From NCBI GenBank assembly GCA_964472495.1, contig CAYYLD010000001.1:1-64000 (forward strand): 64,000 bases of DNA. Direction: 5' to 3'. The notes beneath the pieces were generated by a model, which saw only the letters and a program-made list of their open reading frames with translations, did not search any database and was not told the DNA's origin. This document shows positions 8,571 to 16,837 of the stretch, in pieces. Source of the stretch: CAYXST01 sp964472495. GTDB lineage: Bacteria > Patescibacteriota > Minisyncoccia > Portnoybacterales > UBA2143. Every line of letters starts with the position of its first letter. Within the stretch, counting starts at the first letter, position 1. A program made the translations under genes and the position numbers.

Positions 8571-9628
8571 TCTCCTCTCATGGCCAAGCCAATGGCTACG
8601 GCCAAAGAAGGCCCTAATTCCTTAAGAGCCGGTTCTAGCAAAGGAGGGTAAATTACCCGAGCAAAAGGATTGCCTGAAGAAACTTCTAAACCGAGTTTGT
8701 TGATGAAGTAATCGGCCAAGTTGGGTACCTGGATACCGCCGCCAACCAAGATACATTTTCCTACCCGCCGTTTATATTTATTCTGATAAGAATCGATAAC
8801 TTTTTTAATCTCAAAAATAACCATTCCTAAAACCGAATGGATCATTTCTTTTAATTGAGCACTTTCTTCAGCAGCTGCCTGTTCGGCTGACAAATGTCTT
8901 TTCAGTTCTTCGGCTTCCTCTAAGCTAATCTTCATTTGTTCGGAAATGGTTTTGGTTAATTTTAAGCCACCCATTTCTAAGTTGCCAACCATCCGGATAT
9001 AACCGTTATCAACAATACTTAAACTGACCGAGCGGGCCCCTATATCTATAAGCACAAGAGTACTCTTATCATTACCGACCAGAGCCCGACTCAAACTGAA
9101 TACTTCTGATTCCACAGCGGTCAGACTTAGACCAGCTAATTGCAATATTTTCTTGTAATCGTCAATAATTTTTTTAGGGACAGCCATTAGTAAAACCTGA
9201 ATACCTTTCTGTTGGTCCAAGGGATTAACAATACTCCAATCTAAAATCACTTCGGCCAACGGTACGGGAACATATTTCTTAGCTTCATAAGGAATAGCCG
9301 CCTCAATTTCTTTTTCGGACATAGTCGGGAAATCAATTAGGGTAGAAAAACTAGAATAAACTGGCAAGGAGATATAAACGGCTGACGTCTTGATTTTAGC
9401 CTCTTTGATTGTCTCTTTGATAATTTCAGCCTGCTCTTCATTAGGCAATCTACTTGCTTCCGAAGGAATTTGATACCAATTTTCTTTAAGATAATCTTTG
9501 AGAGAGAAAACAGCGTAATTTTTTAATTTATGTCTACCTCCCTCCCGTTCTAATTCGACTAATTTGATCGCCGAAGCACCGATGTCAATACCTAAACAGT
9601 TCTTTGGCTTTTTTTTAAATAGAAACAT
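8567..9628 (-). CDS. pilM: Actin-like pilus assembly ATPase PilM
   Basis: 353-aa cytoplasmic protein of the FtsA/MreB-like fold. The nucleotide-binding motifs are visible: CLGIDIGASAIKLVEL at the N-terminus, a LVLIDIGARSVSLSI phosphate-2 region, and an adenosine motif CILVGGGIQVP. It begins the pil operon, with a promoter-like TATAAT 22 bp upstream, and overlaps pilN by 4 bp. It recruits the PilN/PilO pair and links them to the cytoplasmic motors. Confidence 0.93.
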   Translation of the reverse strand: MFLFKKKPKNCLGIDIGASAIKLVELEREGGRHKLKNYAVFSLKDYLKENWYQIPSEASRLPNEEQAEIIKETIKEAKIKTSAVYISLPVYSSFSTLIDFPTMSEKEIEAAIPYEAKKYVPVPLAEVILDWSIVNPLDQQKGIQVLLMAVPKKIIDDYKKILQLAGLSLTAVESEVFSLSRALVGNDKSTLVLIDIGARSVSLSIVDNGYIRMVGNLEMGGLKLTKTISEQMKISLEEAEELKRHLSAEQAAAEESAQLKEMIHSVLGMVIFEIKKVIDSYQNKYKRRVGKCILVGGGIQVPNLADYFINKLGLEVSSGNPFARVIYPPLLEPALKELGPSLAVAIGLAMRGE

Positions 9629-9649
9629 TCTTGTTTTCGCTTTTTAAAA

Positions 9650-9677
9650 ATTATACCATAAATTAACAAGTTAATAA
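9650..9677 (-). promoter_or_regulatory. Probable sigma70 promoter of the pil operon
   Basis: On the minus strand TTATTA (9677-9672) and TATAAT (9655-9650) are separated by 16 bp. The -10 is perfect, the -35 is weak. Predicted transcription would start about 15 bp before pilM. The divergent comF starts at 9686. Confidence 0.45.
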
Positions 9678-9685
9678 AATAAGTT

Positions 9686-10561
9686 ATGTGGAAAACTATT
9701 TTAGATTTATTTTTCCCGATTAACTGCCTTGGCTGTGGCCGAGAAGGACAATTCATCTGCCCAGCCTGCCTTAGAAAAATCCCCTTGAACCAAAAGACCT
9801 TATTCAGATTTAACCAAGCTTGGCCGCTGACCGGTCTAATCGCGGCCGGTGACTATAGCCATCCTTTAATCAAAGAAGCGATTCATCGCCATAAATACGA
9901 CCTGGTTAAAGATTTAGCTGGGCCATTGGGGGGATTAATGACTAAAAAATTAACTTCAACTAAAGAGTTTGCCTTTTTGAAACAAAGGGTTGCCATTGAG
10001 GCTCAGTCGCCTAAGGCGACTGTCCGAAAGGGCGACCCTTTGTTTCAAAAGATGTCTCTTAAAAATATTGTATTAATCCCTATTCCCCTTCACCCAAAAA
10101 GACTGCGCTGGCGGGGCTTTAATCAAGCGGAATTATTGGCTCAAGTTGTCAGCCAGCAATTGGGAATTCCTTTAGCTGAAAACGTTTTGAGACGAGTTAA
10201 ATATCGCCTACCCCAAATGGCTATCAAAAGCTCCCAGCAGAGAAAGGATAATATCAAAGGGGCCTTTGAACTTACGGAAAGAGGGCGTGCATCGAGATTC
10301 CAAGTAAAGGGCGTGCATCAAGATTCCACTAAGGGTTGCTCTTTCGGACTACGCCCTTTGCGAAGCAAAGGACATATCCGAAAAGGCGACCCTTGGCAAG
10401 ACCGTGTCCGAAAGACATACCCTCCGAAAGCCCTCAAAAATAAAACCATTATTTTAATTGATGACGTGGCCACCACCGGGGCCACCTTAACCGAATGCGC
10501 CCGAGTCCTAAAACCACTCCGGCCAAAAGAAATCTGGGGCCTGGTTATCGCCCACGGCTAA
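9686..10561 (+). CDS. comF: ComF-family phosphoribosyltransferase with two palindromic inserts
   Basis: ComF/GntX-type protein associated with DNA uptake: an N-terminal zinc finger (CLGCG and CPACL, residues about 12-30) followed by a type I phosphoribosyltransferase domain with the PRPP loop IILIDDVATTGATL near residues 252-265. At 291 aa it is longer than the usual 210-240. The excess is two inserts: residues about 97-122, encoded by a 76-nt palindrome, and about 200-249, encoded by a 149-nt nested palindrome placed just before the PRPP strand. Both preserve the reading frame. It is divergent from pilM. Whether the protein is active is uncertain, since the second insert adjoins the active-site strand. 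Confidence 0.88.
   Translation: MWKTILDLFFPINCLGCGREGQFICPACLRKIPLNQKTLFRFNQAWPLTGLIAAGDYSHPLIKEAIHRHKYDLVKDLAGPLGGLMTKKLTSTKEFAFLKQRVAIEAQSPKATVRKGDPLFQKMSLKNIVLIPIPLHPKRLRWRGFNQAELLAQVVSQQLGIPLAENVLRRVKYRLPQMAIKSSQQRKDNIKGAFELTERGRASRFQVKGVHQDSTKGCSFGLRPLRSKGHIRKGDPWQDRVRKTYPPKALKNKTIILIDDVATTGATLTECARVLKPLRPKEIWGLVIAHG
9975..10050. repeat. In-frame palindromic element, first comF copy
   Basis: Arms of 20 nt (9975-9994 and 10031-10050) pair along TTTTGAAACAAAGGGT(T/C)GCC with one G-U. Inside is a second hairpin AGTCGCCT/AGGCGACT. It contains the shared family modules AGGGTTGCCATTGAGG and CCGAAAGGGCGACCCT. Translated as comF residues 97-122. Confidence 0.88.
10282..10430. repeat. In-frame nested palindromic element, second comF copy
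   Basis: Complex element with the direct repeat GGGCGTGCATC(G/A)AGATTCCA, then arms AAGGGTTGCTCTTTCGGA (10331-10348 region) and TCCGAAAAGGCGACCCTT, and a core hairpin CCTTTGC-GAA-GCAAAGG. Translated as comF residues 200-249. Modules recur at 13.9 kb, in tsaD and in valS. Confidence 0.85.
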
Positions 10562-10600
10562 ATTGACTATTGAATCCTAAAATGGTAAGGTAAGAAATAA

Positions 10601-10688
10601 GGAGGAGTGCGCCGAATGGTAAGGCAGCAGTTTGCTAAACTGTAACCGTCTAAAAAGCGGTTTGTGGGTTCGAGCCCCACCTCCTCCG
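10601..10688 (+). tRNA. tRNA-Ser(GCT)
   Basis: Acceptor GGAGGAG pairs with CTCCTCC, discriminator G. The anticodon loop TTGCTAA carries GCT. A long variable arm is present, as expected for serine. CCA is not encoded. Confidence 0.93.
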
Positions 10689-10697
10689 CTCCAACCA

Positions 10698-10782
10698 GGC
10701 GAGGTCGGATAACGGCTATTCCACTGGTCTTGAAAACCAGCGTCGCTTCGGCGACTTGTGGGTTCGAATCCCACCCTCGCCG
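10698..10782 (+). tRNA. tRNA-Ser(TGA)
   Basis: Acceptor GGCGAGG/CCTCGCC, discriminator G, anticodon loop CTTGAAA (TGA), long variable arm with a GTCGC-TTC-GGCGAC hairpin. CCA is not encoded. Nine bases separate it from tRNA-Ser(GCT). Confidence 0.93.
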
Positions 10783-10807
10783 CCTGAATAAATAACTGCC
10801 GACTAAA

Positions 10808-11269
10808 ATGAAAAATCATTTAGAATGGACGGCTCCGGAATTTGAATACTACCATAAAGATAAATCTTGGCTGGCTATTGTCAGTTTGATAGCCGCTGGC
10901 TTATTCCTTTGGGCCCTCCTAACTAAAAATATTATTTTTGGCTTACTTATCGGTTTAAGCTATTTTACCATCATCATTTATGGTTTGAGAAAACCAGCTC
11001 CGGTCAAATTAGCCATTACCCCCAGAGGAGTCAAAATCAATCAGACGCTTTACGAATTCGATAACCTTAAATCGTTCTGGATTTTTTATCAGCCGCCCCA
11101 AATCAGAGAAATCAGTTTACGGAGCAAAAAAACGATTATGCCTTACATTAAAGTTCCCTTAGGCGAGCAAAATCCCGTTGAAGTAAGAAAAGCTTTACTC
11201 AAATATTTGCCCGAAAGAAAGCACAAAGAATCTTTAATTGATAATTTCGCCCGCAGTTTAAAATTTTAA
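10808..11269 (+). CDS. Conserved membrane protein of unknown function
   Basis: 153-aa protein with two adjacent transmembrane helices (about residues 22-41 and 44-60) in the N-terminal half and a soluble C-terminal half with short strands (APVKLAITPRGVKI, LKSFWIFYQPP), resembling a membrane-anchored PH-like fold. The start is Trp/Tyr-rich (LEWTAPEFEYYHKDKSW). I do not recognise a named family. It lies between the serine tRNAs and tRNA-Arg, one base before the latter, and may be cotranscribed with them. Confidence 0.75.
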   Translation: MKNHLEWTAPEFEYYHKDKSWLAIVSLIAAGLFLWALLTKNIIFGLLIGLSYFTIIIYGLRKPAPVKLAITPRGVKINQTLYEFDNLKSFWIFYQPPQIREISLRSKKTIMPYIKVPLGEQNPVEVRKALLKYLPERKHKESLIDNFARSLKF

Positions 11270-11270
11270 T

Positions 11271-11346
11271 GTCCTCGTAGCTCAGTGGATAGAGCATCAG
11301 CTTGCGGAGCTGGGGGTCGCAGGTTCAAGTCCTGCCGAGGACGCCA
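11271..11346 (+). tRNA. tRNA-Arg(GCG)
   Basis: Acceptor GTCCTCG/CGAGGAC, discriminator G, CCA encoded. The anticodon loop TTGCGGA reads GCG. Most bacteria instead have Arg(ACG), which needs A34-to-inosine editing. The recG ATG follows immediately at 11347. Confidence 0.9.
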
Positions 11347-13440
11347 ATGTTGTCTCCTCCAACTAAAATAGACCAACTAAAAAAGATAGGTCCCACTTAT
11401 TTAAAACGGCTTCGGCAATTAAAAATCGAAACCATTGGGGACCTTTTTTTACATTTCCCTCATCGCTACGATGATTTCAGTCAGATTAAGCCGATTAGTC
11501 AACTGAAGGAAGGTCGGATAGCTGCTATTCGAGGGAAAATATCCAAAATTAAAACCAGCCGCACTTGGCAGCGCCGAATGAGTTTGACTGAAGCAATGAT
11601 TGAAGACGACAGCGGAACTATCCGGGCCATCTGGTTTAATCAGCCCTATTTAATCCAAACTCTTAAACAAGGCAAAACTATTAATCTAGCCGGCAAAGTC
11701 GTTTTCGCCGGCCAAACTCTTTGTCTTTCCAATCCGGTTTACGAAACAGTCACTCTCCAAAAAGAAACCATTCACACCGGTCGCTTAGTGCCAATTTATC
11801 ACGAAACAGCCGGCTTAAGCTCCCGTTATCTGCGTTATTTGATTAAGCCACTCCTGCCGTTAACTAGCCAAATTAATGATTTTTTGCCAACGGTAATTAA
11901 AAAAGAATTCAAACTGATTGACTTAGCTGTCGCCATCAAACAAATTCATTTTCCTGATAATCTTCGCTCGGCCGAAGCGGCTCGTCAGCGCCTGGCCTTT
12001 GACGAGCTTTTCCTGATTCAACTAAATAACTTACAACAAAGAGAGAAATTAAATCAGGAGAAAGCGACAACTATTCCTTTTAATCAAAAATTAATTAAGT
12101 CTTTTGTCCAAAAACTGCCTTTTAAATTAACTGACGACCAACGTAAAGCAGCCTGGCAGATTTTTCAGGATTTAGCCAGGCCCAGACCAATGAATCGCCT
12201 ACTCAATGGCGATGTCGGTTCGGGCAAAACAATCTTAGCAGCTATGGCTGGCTTGGCTACGGCCAAAGCCGGCTACCAAGCTGCCTTAATGGCCCCGACT
12301 GAAATCTTAGCCAAACAGCATTTTCAGACCTTTAAGAATTTCCTCAAAAAAGACAAATTAAAAATTGCTTTGTTGACTGGCTCGGAAGCTCAAGGGTCGT
12401 CTGACAGCCTCAGGGAAGTTATAAAGACGACCCGCCCTCAACTAAAAAAACAAATTACTGAAGGTAAAATAGATATTCTTATTGGCACTCAGGCTCTTAT
12501 CCAAGAAGGTATTAATTTTAAAAATTTGGCCTTGGCCGTTGTTGACGAGCAGCATCGTTTTGGGGTGGCCCAACGAGCCGCTCTTCAACAAAAGATTTAC
12601 CAAATTAAAGACGGCTTAGTCACTCTACCCCATTTACTCTCCATGACGGCCACTCCTATTCCACGGACTCTGGCCTTGACTATTTACGGCGATTTGGATA
12701 TTTCTTTAATCAAGCAAATGCCTAAGGGTCGCCGGAAAATTATCACTAAAATTATTCCGCCGGCCGGCCGCCAAAAGGCCTATCAGTTTATCAAAAAACA
12801 AGTCAAGCAAAAAAAGCAGGTTTTTGTTATCTGCCCTTTGATTGACGAATCAGAAAAATTGGAAGTTAAATCAGTCAACCAGGAATACGAAAAATTATCC
12901 AAAAAAATTTTTCCTCAATTAAAGATAGACATGCTTCACGGCAAATTAAAACCAAAAGAAAAAGAGTCAATCATGAAAAAGTTTAAAGGGGGAAAAACAG
13001 ATATTCTGGTTTCTACTTCAGTGGTTGAAGTAGGCATCGATGTGCCAACCGCGACGGTGATGATGATTGAGGGAGCTGACCGCTTTGGCTTAGCCCAGCT
13101 CCATCAGTTTCGGGGTCGGATTGGCCGAGGCAAAGACCAGTCCTATTGCTTCCTCTTTACTGACTCTCCCGCCAAAAAAACTCATCAGCGACTCAAAGCT
13201 GTTTTAACCGCTAAAGACGGCTTTGAATTAGCCGAAAAAGATTTAAAGATTCGCGGCCCAGGCGATTTAACCGGTTTTCGCCAATGGGGCCTGCCTGATT
13301 TAACTATGGCTTCCTTAAATGACTTGTCTTTAATTCAAAAAAGCCGCCAAGCGGCCGCTCTTGTTCTGGAAAAAAATCTTTTCAACCCCCTTTTGGGGAG
13401 AAAATTAAAACAATTCCAAAAAATTATCCACTTGGAATAA
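11347..13440 (+). CDS. recG: ATP-dependent DNA helicase RecG
   Basis: Branch-migration helicase for stalled forks (697 aa). The wedge/OB domain occupies about 1-230. Then come Walker A GDVGSGKT, a DEQHRFG motif II, MTATPIPRT (motif III), the second RecA lobe with VSTSVVEVGIDVP and a QFRGRIGRG motif VI, and the C-terminal RecG wedge region. I start at the ATG right after the tRNA-Arg CCA, because any earlier start would lie inside the tRNA. Residues about 350-363, after the LLTGS strand of motif Ib, are encoded by a 40-nt palindrome and look inserted. Confidence 0.95.
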   Translation: MLSPPTKIDQLKKIGPTYLKRLRQLKIETIGDLFLHFPHRYDDFSQIKPISQLKEGRIAAIRGKISKIKTSRTWQRRMSLTEAMIEDDSGTIRAIWFNQPYLIQTLKQGKTINLAGKVVFAGQTLCLSNPVYETVTLQKETIHTGRLVPIYHETAGLSSRYLRYLIKPLLPLTSQINDFLPTVIKKEFKLIDLAVAIKQIHFPDNLRSAEAARQRLAFDELFLIQLNNLQQREKLNQEKATTIPFNQKLIKSFVQKLPFKLTDDQRKAAWQIFQDLARPRPMNRLLNGDVGSGKTILAAMAGLATAKAGYQAALMAPTEILAKQHFQTFKNFLKKDKLKIALLTGSEAQGSSDSLREVIKTTRPQLKKQITEGKIDILIGTQALIQEGINFKNLALAVVDEQHRFGVAQRAALQQKIYQIKDGLVTLPHLLSMTATPIPRTLALTIYGDLDISLIKQMPKGRRKIITKIIPPAGRQKAYQFIKKQVKQKKQVFVICPLIDESEKLEVKSVNQEYEKLSKKIFPQLKIDMLHGKLKPKEKESIMKKFKGGKTDILVSTSVVEVGIDVPTATVMMIEGADRFGLAQLHQFRGRIGRGKDQSYCFLFTDSPAKKTHQRLKAVLTAKDGFELAEKDLKIRGPGDLTGFRQWGLPDLTMASLNDLSLIQKSRQAAALVLEKNLFNPLLGRKLKQFQKIIHLE
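12394..12433. repeat. In-frame palindromic element in recG
   Basis: Arms GGGTCGTCT (12394-12402) and AGACGACCC (12425-12433) enclose 22 nt. The element is translated (GSSDSLREVIKTTRP) between conserved helicase motifs where other RecG proteins are shorter. Confidence 0.7.
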
Positions 13441-13567
13441 GAATGAGGTTGATAAACATATATCCACATTACAACATTGACAAAAAAAACTCATTTATGG
13501 CAGACTTGTATTAGGAGAAAGAGGAAAGAGTTCATTGATTCTTAAAACAAGAGAGAAAGGAGAGGAA

Positions 13568-13762
13568 ATGAAAATTTCTACTTCTCAAATAAATCGGATA
13601 CGGGAAGAAACAGACAAGGTTTTATCTTTTGTTTTCACGGGGGAAACCCATGGTCTTTCTCGATCAAAAGAGATTGTGGTAAAAAGAGAAGGAAAAACCG
13701 AATCTTTCTCAATAGATGGAACTCATTCAAAAAATCTTTTACCTGATGTGGGGGTGGGCTAG
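13568..13762 (+). CDS. Small hypothetical protein
   Basis: 64-aa protein starting at the ATG that follows AAAGGAG with good spacing; an upstream ATG would add 11 residues but has no such signal. The content is charged (ISTSQINRIREETDKVL, then KEIVVKREGKTESF) with no membrane segment or recognised motif. A strong terminator follows about 95 bp later, so this is likely a monocistronic small gene. Function unknown. Confidence 0.55.
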   Translation: MKISTSQINRIREETDKVLSFVFTGETHGLSRSKEIVVKREGKTESFSIDGTHSKNLLPDVGVG

Positions 13763-13856
13763 TTATTCGCGCGAGTCCTCTCATCAGATAAGAGCAATTG
13801 CCTTTTCTTTCCTGTTCTCCTAACTGGCCTGACTTGTTTAGTCCGGTCGCAGAACA

Positions 13857-13902
13857 AAGCCGAGACAAACAAATGGTAAATTTGTCTCGGCTTCTTTTTT
13901 TT
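13857..13902 (+). terminator. Rho-independent terminator
   Basis: A 13-bp stem AAGCCGAGACAAA/TTTGTCTCGGCTT with an 11-nt loop is followed by TCTTTTTTTT. It ends the small-gene transcript and perhaps recG. Confidence 0.75.
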
Positions 13903-13910
13903 AATACTTG

Positions 13911-14029
13911 TCCCGGGGGCGTCCCTTTTTTATACACCCTAAAGGGCATGCCTCTCGACCACGTCCTTGCTTCGCAAGGGCGTGGAATCTCGATGCACGC
14001 CCTTATTATAAAAAAGAGATGCCCCGGGA
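13911..14029. repeat. 119-nt nested palindromic element
   Basis: Outer arms TCCCGGGGGCGTCCCTTTTT and the matching AAAAAGAGATGCCCCGGGA pair imperfectly over about 26 bp. Inside are AAGGGCATGC/GCACGCCCTT and the core ACGTCCTTGC-TTCG-CAAGGGCGT. It lies between the recG-side terminator and the end of the glycosyltransferase gene, whose stop begins 1 bp beyond. Modules match those in comF, tsaD and valS. Confidence 0.85.
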
Positions 14030-14030
14030 A

Positions 14031-15602
14031 CTACATCTTTCTTTGCTTGGGAGTGGCCCAAAAGCCCATATATTTCCCCAGCATCAATCTAGTTTGGCTG
14101 TCTAAACCGGGCAAACAACCAAAAACAAGAATGGTCAAAGGCAGTAAAATCCACTGAATAATTATGGCCAGGACCTTCCGGAATCCCCTAAACCAGCTGT
14201 ATTCTTTAGGCCGCCGCGGCAAAAGCAAAGTGCTGTAAATGGCCGAACCAACCAAACCAATCATGGCCAAAGTCATCAAAGTCCGGGTGACCCGAGGCAG
14301 ATTATAGGATAAAAGGGTGACATTAAATCGCTGACCGCCTAAAAATAAAGGCAGCCAACCAAGAAGAAAAATTAGCAAGGCATTGGTCGCCCAAGACCAA
14401 AAGCCTTCTAATTGAATCCAAAACCAATGAAATTTCTTTGACCAAGAAATTTTTTTATTCTTCAAAAACCCAAAAAACAAGAAAGGAATATTTTCCACTC
14501 CCCAGCCCCAACGTCTCTGCTGGCGATAAATGTTAAGAGCCGTTTTTAAAAAAGTTGGGGCCAAATTAGCATCCATGGAAACCGGATAATGAAGCGGCAC
14601 CGTCCGATATTGACCATTGTAATAAAGCAAATTTTGCCAGAAGATACGAGAATCTTCGGAAACCATATTGGTTGGCCAAAAATCAACCTCAACTAAGGTC
14701 TGGAAACTAATTGATTGCGAAGAAAACGTTGAAAGACGCTCTGGCCGTTGCTGCTGCATCATTTGCCAGAAAGTGCCTGAGGTGGCCACTACTCGGGAAA
14801 GACAAGGCGCCTGCCAGATATTATTATTATAAACAGGCACCGGCTGATAGCTGGCTCGAGTCGGCTTTTTAGTTGTCAAATAACTATAAGTCAAACAGGA
14901 AAAATATTGGGGATAAACTTGGGTATCAATATCAAAACAAGAAACAACGACATCCGAATAAGGAATTTTTAGAGGGTCAATGGCTTTCTTTTTGACCTGG
15001 CGAGCCGCCCAAGTAGAATTAGCCCCTTTACCGGCAAGTTCGCCAGCGATATCTGACGGATGAACGGTAATCAGAAATTTATAAAACTGACCGGCGAATT
15101 CCTGTCTGATTTTTTGAGATACTTGAGTCGCCCTTTGGCCAGCTCGTTCCTCGGTAGCTAAAACGACAATCATTTTTTCTTTAGGATAACTTGAATTGAC
15201 AATCGCCCGAAAAGTCGACCGAACCGTTGACAAAGATTCTTTGTAAAAAGGCAAAATAATCAAATGATAAATCTTCTGCCAATCTTTTCCTTCGGACCGG
15301 CGACTTAATAACTTTAATTTTCCCAACCAGTTAATCTCCAAGTTTTTTCTCATTCGGTTATAGCCGGCTCTCAAATGAAAAGAAAGATAAATGGTCTTGA
15401 GCAACCAGTAAACATCAAAAGCAATAATAAAAAGAGCAATCCAGACTGGCTTGAACCAAGATAAAAAAATAACGCTTAAAAGCGTTAGCCAGGCCAATAC
15501 CCCGGGTAATATCTCAAAAGCCCGATAGATTCTTCTTTCTCTCGGGCTTTTTAAGTCAGTTGCTTTAGCCAGCTTCAAATAATATTTTTCCTTAGGAAGC
15601 AT
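14031..15602 (-). CDS. Membrane-bound family 2 glycosyltransferase
   Basis: 523 aa. Two N-terminal helices (about 32-80) precede a GT2-type cytoplasmic domain with YHLIILPFYKES, ATEERAG and CFDIDTQVYPQYF (a D-x-D metal site), then a QRRWGWG motif (like QxxRW) and four or so C-terminal helices. This is the layout of processive or lipid-linked glycosyltransferases used for surface polysaccharide. The acceptor is unknown. The gene runs opposite to recG and its stop codon abuts the nested palindrome at 13911-14029, so its natural C-terminus may have been changed there. Confidence 0.85.
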   Translation of the reverse strand: MLPKEKYYLKLAKATDLKSPRERRIYRAFEILPGVLAWLTLLSVIFLSWFKPVWIALFIIAFDVYWLLKTIYLSFHLRAGYNRMRKNLEINWLGKLKLLSRRSEGKDWQKIYHLIILPFYKESLSTVRSTFRAIVNSSYPKEKMIVVLATEERAGQRATQVSQKIRQEFAGQFYKFLITVHPSDIAGELAGKGANSTWAARQVKKKAIDPLKIPYSDVVVSCFDIDTQVYPQYFSCLTYSYLTTKKPTRASYQPVPVYNNNIWQAPCLSRVVATSGTFWQMMQQQRPERLSTFSSQSISFQTLVEVDFWPTNMVSEDSRIFWQNLLYYNGQYRTVPLHYPVSMDANLAPTFLKTALNIYRQQRRWGWGVENIPFLFFGFLKNKKISWSKKFHWFWIQLEGFWSWATNALLIFLLGWLPLFLGGQRFNVTLLSYNLPRVTRTLMTLAMIGLVGSAIYSTLLLPRRPKEYSWFRGFRKVLAIIIQWILLPLTILVFGCLPGLDSQTRLMLGKYMGFWATPKQRKM

Positions 15603-15608
15603 GATTAG

Positions 15609-15680
15609 CAGCCCCGAGGAGAGTCGAACTCCTGTTCTTGGCTTGAAAAGCCAATGTCCTTACCGCTAGACGACGGGGCC
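15609..15680 (-). tRNA. tRNA-Glu(TTC)
   Basis: Read on the minus strand: acceptor GGCCCCG/CGGGGCT (first pair G-U), discriminator G, anticodon loop TTTTCAA (TTC), T-loop TTCGACT. CCA is not encoded. Confidence 0.93.
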
Positions 15681-15721
15681 GTCTTGTTTTATGTTACAAC
15701 TTAAGTTACTATTTGTAAAGA

Positions 15722-16792
15722 ATGATTATTTTAGGCATTGAAACGTCTTGCGATGATACCGGTATTGCTTTAGTTGAGGGCAGCCAAAAAGGTTGCTGTA
15801 TTTTGTCTAACCTGGTTTCTTCCCAAGTAAAGTTGCACGCGCCTTATGGCGGCATTGTCCCTAATTTAGCCGCCCGGGCCCATTTAGAAAATATCGGTCC
15901 GGTCTTAAAAGAAGTCTTAGAGCAGGCAGGCAATTCAAAAATTGATTTAATAGCGGTGACTATTGGCCCTGGTTTAATTCCTTCCCTTTTAGTCGGAACT
16001 AATTTTGCCAAGGCCTTAGCCTACAACTGGCAAAAACCGATCATTGGTATTAACCATATCGAGGGACATATTTATGCTAACTGGCTCAGAACAACCAAGG
16101 GTCGCCCTTTCGGATACGTCCTTGCTTCGCAAGAACGTAGTCCTCAATGGCAACTCTTGTTCCCGGCTCTTTGTCTGGTGGTTTCCGGTGGCCACACTCA
16201 ACTGATTTTAATGAAAGGCCACGGCCAATATAAATTGCTGGGAGAAACGCGAGATGATGCAGCTGGCGAGGCCTTTGACAAAGTGGCTAAACTATTAAAT
16301 CTTGGCTACCCGGGTGGCCCGATTATTTCCCAAAGGGCTCAAAAAGGCAATCCTCAATCATTCAATTTGCCTCGGCCAATGTTCAATTCCCAGGATTTCG
16401 ACTTCTCTTTCTCTGGATTAAAAACATCCATGCTTTATGAGGTTAAAGATAAAAAGAAGCTTCCTCAAAATTATATCAACAATATGGCTGCTTCTTTCCA
16501 ACAGGCAGTCATTGATGTCTTAATTACTAAGACAATTAAAGCGGCTAAAAAACATAGAGTCAAAACCGTGCTATTGTCTGGCGGGGTGGCCGCTAATCAG
16601 GAATTGCGCCGGCAAATGACCGAATCAATTAAAAAAGAATTACCGGCTTCAAAATTCAATATCCCTCAGCCAAAACTCTGCACCGATAACGGGGCGATGA
16701 TTGCCGCGGCCGCTTATTACAAAAAAAGACCAGCCTTGAAACAAAGCTGGTCTAAAATTGAAGCCCAAGCTAATCTAAAATTAATTGCTTAA
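15722..16792 (+). CDS. tsaD: tRNA N6-threonylcarbamoyltransferase TsaD
   Basis: ASKHA-fold metalloenzyme that transfers threonylcarbamoyl to A37 of ANN-decoding tRNAs (356 aa). The start ILGIETSCDDTGIA, the metal-binding HIEGH (near residues 112-116), the VSGGHTQL loop, FDKVAKLLNLGYPGGP and the late SGGVAANQ and CTDNGAMIA motifs are all intact. Residues about 125-146, between HIEGHIYANWL and CLVVSGGHT, are encoded by a palindromic element; other TsaD proteins have only a short linker here. Partner genes tsaB/tsaE are not in the window. Confidence 0.95.
   Translation: MIILGIETSCDDTGIALVEGSQKGCCILSNLVSSQVKLHAPYGGIVPNLAARAHLENIGPVLKEVLEQAGNSKIDLIAVTIGPGLIPSLLVGTNFAKALAYNWQKPIIGINHIEGHIYANWLRTTKGRPFGYVLASQERSPQWQLLFPALCLVVSGGHTQLILMKGHGQYKLLGETRDDAAGEAFDKVAKLLNLGYPGGPIISQRAQKGNPQSFNLPRPMFNSQDFDFSFSGLKTSMLYEVKDKKKLPQNYINNMAASFQQAVIDVLITKTIKAAKKHRVKTVLLSGGVAANQELRRQMTESIKKELPASKFNIPQPKLCTDNGAMIAAAAYYKKRPALKQSWSKIEAQANLKLIA
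16096..16159. repeat. In-frame palindromic element in tsaD
   Basis: Outer arms CAAGGGTCGCC and GGCAACTCTTG (9 of 11 paired) enclose the core ACGTCCTTGC-TTC-GCAAGAACGT. It shares AAGGGTCGCCCTTTCGGA with comF and the core with the 13.9-kb element. Confidence 0.8.
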
Positions 16793-16837
16793 AGAAATAA
16801 TCTTTGTTATATATAATAATATATAATATTATCTCAT

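Noticed and set aside
10577..10819. Open frame on the minus strand over the two serine tRNAs
   Set aside because: Antisense to tRNAs; typical spurious frame.
13477..13506. TTGACA at 13477 as a promoter for the small gene at 13568
   Set aside because: No acceptable -10 at 16-18 bp spacing.
13798..14157. Open frames across the 13.9-kb palindrome
   Set aside because: They consist of the terminator and palindromic element, and overlap the glycosyltransferase on the other strand.
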